NCBI GenBank assembly: GCA_947068385.1
Contig: CAMTBF010000214.1
Coordinates: forward strand, 1 to 6,545
DNA: 6,545 bases
Direction: 5' to 3'
Source of the DNA: an uncultured Lachnospiraceae bacterium
GTDB lineage: Bacteria; Bacillota; Clostridia; Lachnospirales; Lachnospiraceae
Positions 1-5,412 of this stretch are shown in pieces. The number at the start of each line of letters is the position of its first letter. Position 1 is the stretch's first letter. Position numbers and translations under genes: made by a program. Below the pieces are notes generated by a model, which saw only the letters and a list, made by a program, of their open reading frames with translations, searched no databases and was not told the DNA's origin.

Positions 1-150
1 CTGCTTTCTGTTCCGTACCAAACTCCATCCCAGCTTCTGCTTTTCTATTATCTCAAAAATTTCCTTCTTTCTTCTAAAAAAATTCCTATTTTCCCAACCT
101 CCCATTCCGTAAAATAAACTTACAAGAAAACACACGAGGGAGGTAAGAAG
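1..150 (+). promoter_or_regulatory. Leader of the importer operon, with a G-free pyrimidine-rich tract and a possible -10 box
   Basis: No gene is seen here. The stretch is AT-rich and strongly strand-asymmetric: positions 40-108 contain no G at all but about 21 C. A TAAAAT at 110-115 matches five of six bases of a sigma-A -10 box, but no good -35 box lies 16-18 bases upstream, so the promoter call is weak. The G-free, C-containing tract is the kind of unstructured RNA that Rho can load on, so it might also end transcription coming from upstream. No convincing catabolite (cre) operator was found. A ribosome site, AGGGAGGT at 137-144, sits seven bases before the ATG at 151. Confidence 0.35.
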
Positions 151-1104
151 ATGGCTTCAGCCAGAAACAACAGTCCCGCCATCGCCAGGGCGGGGACAAA
201 GAGAAAGCAGTGGAACCGGTTCAAGCTGTTCCTGTACGCGCTGCCGGCAATCATCCTTGTATTTATGTTCCACTATCTGCCGCTGTGGGGATGGTCCTTT
301 GCGTTTTTCCAGTACAAGCCAGGAAAAAGCCTGTGGGATTGCGCTTATGTGGGATGGAATAATTTCACCACGCTCTTCGGCAATATGGTCATGCGCAGGA
401 ACCTGTTCCGGGTGCTGACCAATACCTTCGGCATCCACTTCCTGGGCTACCTGTTCTCGCCACTGCCCCTTTTGTTCGCGGTATTTTTAAGCGAGATGCG
501 CAGCCGGAAATTCCAGAAGTTCGTCCAGTCGGTGACCACCCTGCCAAACTTCATCGGATGGGTCATCATCTACTCCCTGGTGAACAGCTTCTTTTCCACA
601 AACGGGCTGGTGAACAATGTCCTGCTGGAGCTGGGGGTGATTTCGGAGCCCTTTAACCTGATGACATCGGGAGACCATGTGTGGATTCGCATGGTGCTCC
701 TGCAGCAGTGGAAGAACCTGGGCTGGAGCGCCATCGTGTACTTCGCGTCCATCGCGGGCATCGACCAGCAGATGTACGAGGCGGCCATGGTGGATGGGGC
801 CAACCGGATGCAGAGGATCCGCTACATATCTATCCCCATGCTGATCCCCACGTACTTCGTCCTGCTGATCATGAGCATCGGAAACTTCCTGAACACCGGC
901 GTGGATCAGTACCTGGCCTTTGGGAACGCGCTGAACAAGGAGGCCATAGAGGTCCTGGATCTGTATGTGTATAATCTGGGCATCGGGAGCGGGCAGATTT
1001 CGTTCTCGGTGGCAGTGGGAATCATGAAGTCGGCAGTGGCGCTGGTGCTTTTTGGGATGGCGAACTTCACATCCAAAAAAATCAGGGGAACCAGCGTGTT
1101 TTAG
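151..1104 (+). CDS. ABC sugar importer permease, LplB/YteP type (first permease)
   Basis: This 317-residue integral membrane protein would form one half of the transmembrane channel of a carbohydrate importer. It has a basic N-terminal tail (residues 1-25), then hydrophobic segments near 26-48, 90-113, 128-148, 185-203, 232-252 and 285-305, which is the usual six-helix pattern. The EAA coupling loop that contacts the ATPase is clear: E210-A211-A212, G216 and the I228-P229 end. The segment after TM1 (HYLPLWGWSFAFFQYKPG) is typical of LplB-like permeases, which move complex oligosaccharides in Bacillus and Clostridia. The length is normal. The ATG is set by AGGGAGGT seven bases upstream. The stop codon overlaps the next gene's ribosome site, so the two permeases are co-transcribed and probably pair as a heterodimer. 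The substrate cannot be read from the sequence. Confidence 0.93.
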   Translation: MASARNNSPAIARAGTKRKQWNRFKLFLYALPAIILVFMFHYLPLWGWSFAFFQYKPGKSLWDCAYVGWNNFTTLFGNMVMRRNLFRVLTNTFGIHFLGYLFSPLPLLFAVFLSEMRSRKFQKFVQSVTTLPNFIGWVIIYSLVNSFFSTNGLVNNVLLELGVISEPFNLMTSGDHVWIRMVLLQQWKNLGWSAIVYFASIAGIDQQMYEAAMVDGANRMQRIRYISIPMLIPTYFVLLIMSIGNFLNTGVDQYLAFGNALNKEAIEVLDLYVYNLGIGSGQISFSVAVGIMKSAVALVLFGMANFTSKKIRGTSVF

Positions 1105-1120
1105 AGGAGGATGAAAAGTG
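1104..1120 (+). promoter_or_regulatory. Ribosome site that selects a GTG start for the second permease
   Basis: GAGGAGG at 1104-1110 begins on the last base of the upstream stop codon. An ATG directly after it (1111) is out of frame and too close to be used. The GTG at 1118 lies seven bases downstream and opens the full permease frame, so GTG is the start. Confidence 0.85.
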
Positions 1121-2017
1121 AATGCGAAAAACAAAATGTCGATAGCGGACATAGCCTACAACGGGGCCTGCGGGATATTGTTCACCCTGTTTGCCCTCAT
1201 CTGCATCTTCCCGTTCTACTACCTGTTCATCTGTACCATCAGCGACCCCTCTCTGGTGGAGGTGGGGAAGATCGTGCTTCTGCCCAGGGGGATTACGTTA
1301 AAGAACTATATAGAAGTGCTGCGGCTTCCCAACCTGGCTAACGCCACCATGATCACCCTGGGGAGGACGGCGCTGGGCACGGGCTCTACGCTGCTGGTGA
1401 CCGCCTATCTGGCCTACTTTTTCACGAAGACGGAAATGTGGGGGCGGAAGTTCTGGTACCGTATGGTGGTGGCCACCATGTACTTCAGCGCGGGCATGAT
1501 ACCGGTGTACCTGAACAACAAGATGCTGGGGCTATTAAACAGCTTCTGGATTTACATCATCCCGGGGCTGGTAGGGGTGTACAACATGATCCTGGTGAAG
1601 ACCTCCATGGAGGCCCTGCCGGCGGAGCTGGAGGAATCCGCCCTGCTGGACGGGGCAGGGTATCTCACCCGGTTCGCCAGAATCGTCCTCCCGCTGCAGA
1701 AGCCCATCCTGGCTACGGTGGGGCTGTTCTCGGCGGTGGGGCACTGGAACGATTTCTTCACCACCCAGCTTTATATCACGAAGCCGCAGCTGTATACCCT
1801 GCAGTTTCTGCTCTATGAATTCCAGAATCAGGTCAAGAACGCAGCCACGCTGATCAACAGCGCCAGCGAGGCCATGGGAGAGGGCGGCAGCAGTATCCAG
1901 CCCACGGGAATCCGCCTGACTCTGACGGCGATTGTTATCATTCCGATTATGCTGGTCTACCCTTTCATCCAGAAATATTACGTGAAGGGCGTCATGATTG
2001 GTGCGGTAAAAGGTTAG
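1118..2017 (+). CDS. ABC sugar importer permease, YtcP/LplC type (second permease)
   Basis: This 299-residue membrane protein is the partner permease of the gene just upstream. Hydrophobic segments lie near residues 17-41, 75-100, 112-134, 139-162, 195-215 and 263-282. The EAA loop is present in a variant form, E173-S174-A175 with D178-G179 and L191-P192, where Ser replaces the middle Ala or first EAA position, as in many members of this group. The C-terminus, ending YVKGVMIGAVKG, is a recognisable signature of YtcP/LplC-like permeases (the UgpE-like family). The start is a GTG, fixed by GAGGAGG seven bases upstream. No ATPase gene follows, which is usual for this importer class, where one MsmX-like ATPase serves several systems. 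The binding protein at 2161 is the likely partner. Confidence 0.93.
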   Translation: MNAKNKMSIADIAYNGACGILFTLFALICIFPFYYLFICTISDPSLVEVGKIVLLPRGITLKNYIEVLRLPNLANATMITLGRTALGTGSTLLVTAYLAYFFTKTEMWGRKFWYRMVVATMYFSAGMIPVYLNNKMLGLLNSFWIYIIPGLVGVYNMILVKTSMEALPAELEESALLDGAGYLTRFARIVLPLQKPILATVGLFSAVGHWNDFFTTQLYITKPQLYTLQFLLYEFQNQVKNAATLINSASEAMGEGGSSIQPTGIRLTLTAIVIIPIMLVYPFIQKYYVKGVMIGAVKG

Positions 2018-2039
2018 TCATAAAAACAAGTCCAAAACA

Positions 2040-2137
2040 GCGTCTGCCCCGCCCGGTGCCCCAGAGGATTTACGGACGCATACCCTTCGCGGCCGGAAAT
2101 ACTCTGCCCATGTCTAGGTGCCGGGCGGGGCAGATGC
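2040..2137. repeat. Long imperfect inverted repeat / hairpin between permease and binding-protein genes
   Basis: The outer arms 2040-2060 and 2117-2137 can form 21 consecutive RNA pairs, three of them G-U. Within this, 2043-2056 and 2121-2134 are a perfect 14-base inverted repeat (TCTGCCCCGCCCGG). The interior continues to pair: 2062-2066 with 2102-2106, 2068-2071 with 2097-2100, 2073-2075 with 2093-2095, and 2077-2079 with 2089-2091, separated by single mismatches, with the tip at 2080-2088. No T-run follows the right arm, so it is not a simple + strand intrinsic terminator. It ends ten bases before the ribosome site of the binding-protein gene. By analogy with intercistronic stem-loops in sugar importer operons, it may stabilise the binding-protein mRNA. 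A dispersed palindromic element is the alternative. Confidence 0.8.
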
Positions 2138-2147
2138 CAAACTTAAT

Positions 2148-2163
2148 AAGGAGGAAGAAAATG
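2148..2163 (+). promoter_or_regulatory. Ribosome site that fixes the binding-protein start at 2161
   Basis: A perfect AAGGAGG lies at 2148-2154, six bases before the ATG at 2161. The same frame is open further up, to a GTG at 2056, but that start lies inside the hairpin and would place 35 residues in front of the lipoprotein signal. The ATG at 2161 puts the signal peptide at the N-terminus, where it belongs. Confidence 0.9.
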
Positions 2164-3993
2164 AAGAGAAAAGCATTGAAAAAGTGGATGGCCCTGGGGC
2201 TGGCCACGGCCATGACCATGTCCCTGGCGGCCTGCGGCGGCCAGGAGACATCCGGAGAGGGAACGACTCAGGACACAAAGCAGAGCCAGGAGCAGCCGTC
2301 CGACACAAGTCAGGCGGAGGAGAGCCAGGATAGCCAGGCCCAGGAGGAATCCCCGGAGGCGGGAAGCGCCGCGGCCTATCCGGACGAGCAGACCTGGGAC
2401 CATCTGGACAAGGTGACCCTGTATCCCGCGGACACCAACACCAGCAGCGGCCAGGTGACCGGATATAAGGCGGATATCCTGGCAAAGAGAGGGCTGGAGA
2501 TGGAGGTATGGGCCTACTCCGATGAGAAGACCAACGGAATCCTGGCCAGTGGCGAGCTTCCGGACATCATGTACGTGACCTATGACAACATGAAGACCAT
2601 GATCGAGGGCGGGCTCATATTGAACCTGGAGGAGTATCTGGATCAGATGCCCCACATCAGGGAGAACGAGTCCATCCAGACCGCGCTGAACTATACAAGG
2701 GAATACAGGAGCGCGGACATCGGCGAAGTCTACGGGATCCCTACGCTGATCGGCCTCCAGGAGGAGGGCGAGGACACCGGGCGCAACGCGGTGAAGGTGA
2801 ACTGGAAGGCCTACTACGCGGCGGGATGCCCGGAAATCAAGTCCATCGACGACCTGATTCCTGTGATGAAGCAGATGCTGGAGGTCATGCCCAAATCCGA
2901 GGAGGACGATACCCAGTGCTGGGGAACCATCCTGAACGCGGGCAGCGACGACCAGTATTGGGGGAACATGCAGCTTTGGTACAAATGGTTCGGCTATGAG
3001 CCGGACAGCCTGCCTTACCTGATTGAGACGGACATGATCAATGGGGAGCACCACAGCATCCTGGAGGAAAACCAGGACAGCCTGTACTATAAGGGGCTGA
3101 AATGGTACAACCAGTGCTACAGGGAGGGCGTCATGGATCCCGACAGCATCAACAATGAGAGGCAGGTGCAGAAGGCGAAGGTGGAGACCAGCCTGGCCTG
3201 CATGATTCCCAGCGGCACCTGCGCGGGCTGGAGCGGCTACAGGCCGGTCTACATCCCGGGGATGTCCCTGTACCAGGAGAACTGGGCAAAGCCCTACGGC
3301 ACCAACATGTACGTGGTGGTGAGCGCCAAGACGGAGAATGTGGAGGCGGCGCTTCGGGCCGTGGATTTCCTGGCCGACTTTGACGCCTACTTCGAAATCT
3401 GGTGCGGCCCCGAGGGGGATCTGTGGGAGTACGGCGAGGACGGGCTGGTATATCCCACGGAATTCGGCATCTCCTCCGCTACCGAGGAGGGCGTGGAGAC
3501 CGTATTTGAGAGTACAGGGGAAAAGCGCGTGATGTGGCTGGACAATTTCATCATCACCAGGACGCCCTCGGATTCCTACATGGGACCTGACGGCCCCAGG
3601 CCTGCCAGGGGACTGGGCGAGTGGGCCGAGATAAAGGCCATCAATGACCAGAGCGAGGAGGCCGTCCAGTGGAGGGAGACCTTCGGGTACGAGAACTTCG
3701 TGGAGCAGCTCAAGGACAATGACGCATATGTGCTCCGCAGCAAGCTGGACGCGGTGGTGAGCTTCTGTCCGGATCCGGACGATACCATGAAGCTGACGGT
3801 GGACGCCATCCGGGACGTGGTGGTGGAGGCCAGCTGGAAGATGGTGTACGCCCAGAGCGACGAGGAGTTCGGGAAGCTTTGGGACCAGATGATGCAGGAC
3901 TGCGCGGATCTGGGCGCGGAGGATATCGTGTCCTGGCGGCTGGATGAGCTGAATAAGGCATTGGAGACCAAGAATTCCCTGGAAGCAGACTGA
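2161..3993 (+). CDS. Extracellular solute-binding lipoprotein, LplA/LipO-like, partner of the upstream permeases
   Basis: This 610-residue protein captures the substrate outside the membrane and delivers it to the two upstream permeases. It starts with a lipoprotein signal: basic KRKALKK, a hydrophobic core, and lipobox L22-A23-A24-C25, so Cys25 should be lipidated and anchor it to the membrane. Residues 26 to about 70 are a flexible, E/Q/S/T-rich spacer. The binding fold follows: the G131-E-L-P-D-I segment and the following loop (GGLILNLEEYL) are typical of family 1 solute-binding proteins, and the body is rich in Trp and Tyr, as expected for sugar binding. The C-terminus matches the usual final helices of LplA-like proteins. 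At about 610 residues it is slightly longer than usual for the class, mostly because of the spacer. It is the last gene of its operon; a terminator follows 24 bases after the stop. The substrate is unknown. Confidence 0.92.
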   Translation: MKRKALKKWMALGLATAMTMSLAACGGQETSGEGTTQDTKQSQEQPSDTSQAEESQDSQAQEESPEAGSAAAYPDEQTWDHLDKVTLYPADTNTSSGQVTGYKADILAKRGLEMEVWAYSDEKTNGILASGELPDIMYVTYDNMKTMIEGGLILNLEEYLDQMPHIRENESIQTALNYTREYRSADIGEVYGIPTLIGLQEEGEDTGRNAVKVNWKAYYAAGCPEIKSIDDLIPVMKQMLEVMPKSEEDDTQCWGTILNAGSDDQYWGNMQLWYKWFGYEPDSLPYLIETDMINGEHHSILEENQDSLYYKGLKWYNQCYREGVMDPDSINNERQVQKAKVETSLACMIPSGTCAGWSGYRPVYIPGMSLYQENWAKPYGTNMYVVVSAKTENVEAALRAVDFLADFDAYFEIWCGPEGDLWEYGEDGLVYPTEFGISSATEEGVETVFESTGEKRVMWLDNFIITRTPSDSYMGPDGPRPARGLGEWAEIKAINDQSEEAVQWRETFGYENFVEQLKDNDAYVLRSKLDAVVSFCPDPDDTMKLTVDAIRDVVVEASWKMVYAQSDEEFGKLWDQMMQDCADLGAEDIVSWRLDELNKALETKNSLEAD

Positions 3994-4016
3994 GCCTGTT
4001 TTCTGTGGGGCGAGGA

Positions 4017-4053
4017 GGGACTGTCCGGAGAAAAGCCGGGCAGCTCCCTTTTT
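4017..4053 (+). terminator. Rho-independent terminator of the importer operon
   Basis: A GC-rich stem pairs 4017-4028 with 4036-4048, with one bulged C (4044), one G-U pair and a seven-base loop AGAAAAG. It is followed directly by five T (4049-4053). The position just after the stop at 3993 closes the permease-permease-binding protein operon and separates it from the gene at 4144. Confidence 0.88.
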
Positions 4054-4076
4054 GGCGTAAAAATGGGCGGAAGATA

Positions 4077-4106
4077 TTGCCTTTTGGGTAGAATGTCTAG
4101 TAAGAT
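4077..4106 (+). promoter_or_regulatory. Possible promoter for the second binding-protein gene
   Basis: TTGCCT at 4077-4082 and TAAGAT at 4101-4106 each match four of six sigma-A bases and are 18 bases apart. A better -10 match, TAGAAT at 4089-4094, has no -35 partner. A promoter is expected here because a strong terminator lies just upstream, but the exact boxes are uncertain. GGGGAGG at 4133-4139, four bases before the ATG at 4144, is the ribosome site. Confidence 0.35.
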
Positions 4107-4143
4107 AGGGGAGAAGAGAGGAAAGCTTTTGCGGGGAGGAACC

Positions 4144-5412
4144 ATGGGGAAAAGGAATTTTTGGAAATACAGTTTTGCGTGGCTGGCGTTTGCCGGACTG
4201 TTTGCAGGATCGCTTTCGGGCTGCGGAAAGGACGAGGGGAGTTCCGGGGAGGCAGGGGGAGGCTTTGAGGCACAGGAAGCCAGAGGTGCCGGGGAGGGGG
4301 TCACCCTTGAAATCTATGCCTGGCAGGACGAGGAGGACAATGTGGAGGCCCTTGCGGCGGGGTATATGGCCCAGAACGAGGATGTGGCCATCCACACCAA
4401 TTTCGTCCCGGTGTCCGAGTATCCCCAGCGGATGATGAGCCTGCGGGGCGGGGAGAGCCAGGCGGACTGCCTGTTCTTTCCCACGCCCTCTGAGGCGGCG
4501 GTGTGGCAGAACAAGGGGATGCTGATGAACCTGGAGCAGTGGCTGGAGCAGTGGGACGCGGACGAGGCCTACGGGGACTGGTGCCAGGAGGGAGAGGAAT
4601 GCGGCTCCTATATGGTCCCCTACCGGATGAGCCGCTGGGCGGTTTACTACAACAAAGACTTATTCGACAGGCGCGGTGTGCCCTATCCCCAGGAGGGCTG
4701 GACCTGGGAGGACTATGAGCGGACGGCGGTGCAGCTGACCAGGCAGGAGGGCGGGGACACAAGCTATGGGTCGCTGAGCTTTGAGCCCACCAGCACCTGG
4801 TGGCGGGTCCCGGCCAGGACGGGCGGGGCCAACAATCCCTTTGTGCCGGAGGACCTGGAGGCTTTCCGGAAGGCGGCCCAGTGGTGTTATGAGCTGACCT
4901 ATGAGCTGGGGGCGCAGCTGCCTTATACGGAGCAGACCGGCAAGGCCGGGAACAGCTATGACGCCAATTTCCTGGAGGGGGATACGGGGATGTACTTCAG
5001 CGGGGACTGGTCCGTGGCCTCCCTGAACAAGATGATTGCCCAGGAGGGGCTGGAAATCCGCTATGACGTGGCGCCCATGCCCCACTGGGAGGGGGAGGAG
5101 GGCCATGTCATCTCCGACACGGCGGTGGTGGCAGTGATGTCGGGCACCGAATATCCGGAGGAGGCCTGGGACTTTATCCGGTTTGCCGCAGGCCCCCAGG
5201 GAGCGGCCATACTGGCAGGAAGGAGCGTCATCCCGGCCTACTGCCCGGAGGAGATCCGGGAGATTTATCTGTCCTCGGAGCAGTATCCGGAGCACAGGGA
5301 GTATTTCCTCATGGAGGGGAGGCCTTCCAGGACGCCCGCCAACGGCAGGTATATTGAGGCCATGGAGGTCGTAAAGGAGGAGGTGGCCCACTACCTTCTC
5401 CGGGAGCAGAGC
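4144..5412 (+). other. Solute-binding protein domain (family 1, MalE/UgpB-like) of the fusion
   Basis: This covers residues 1 to about 423. After the lipid-anchor Cys27 and a Gly/Glu-rich spacer comes an N-lobe starting [12 protein letters not shown]. Family hallmarks follow in order: Y168-YNKDLF-174, G185-WTWEDY-191, the S286-GDW-289 segment, and the C-lobe run YDVAPMPHW with EEAWDFIRF and the VIPAY strand. The final part, [14 protein letters not shown], matches the usual end of such proteins, so the domain is essentially complete (normal total about 410-450 residues). It is a different subfamily from the LplA-like protein upstream, so it should belong to another importer. Genes of this type are normally followed by two permeases; none is present, because HemL occupies the place. 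Confidence 0.88.

Noticed and set aside
1111..1341. A 76-codon frame starting at ATG 1111
   Set aside because: The ATG touches the ribosome site, and the frame overlaps the start of the second permease with no recognisable product. GTG 1118 is the true start.
2040..2137. The hairpin as an intrinsic terminator after the permease genes
   Set aside because: No T-run follows the right arm on the + strand, and the binding protein downstream belongs to the same importer. On the - strand only broken T-runs follow the left arm, and no gene converges there.
2056..2160. A 35-residue upstream extension of the LplA-like protein from GTG 2056
   Set aside because: It begins inside the hairpin, lacks a ribosome site and would bury the lipoprotein signal. 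ATG 2161 has AAGGAGG at ideal distance.
2143..4395. A 750-codon open frame on the - strand across the LplA-like gene, terminator and start of the next gene
   Set aside because: It is a shadow of GC-rich + strand codon use. It runs through a clear terminator and intergenic spacer, has a His/Pro/Gly/Leu-rich composition and shows no recognisable motif.
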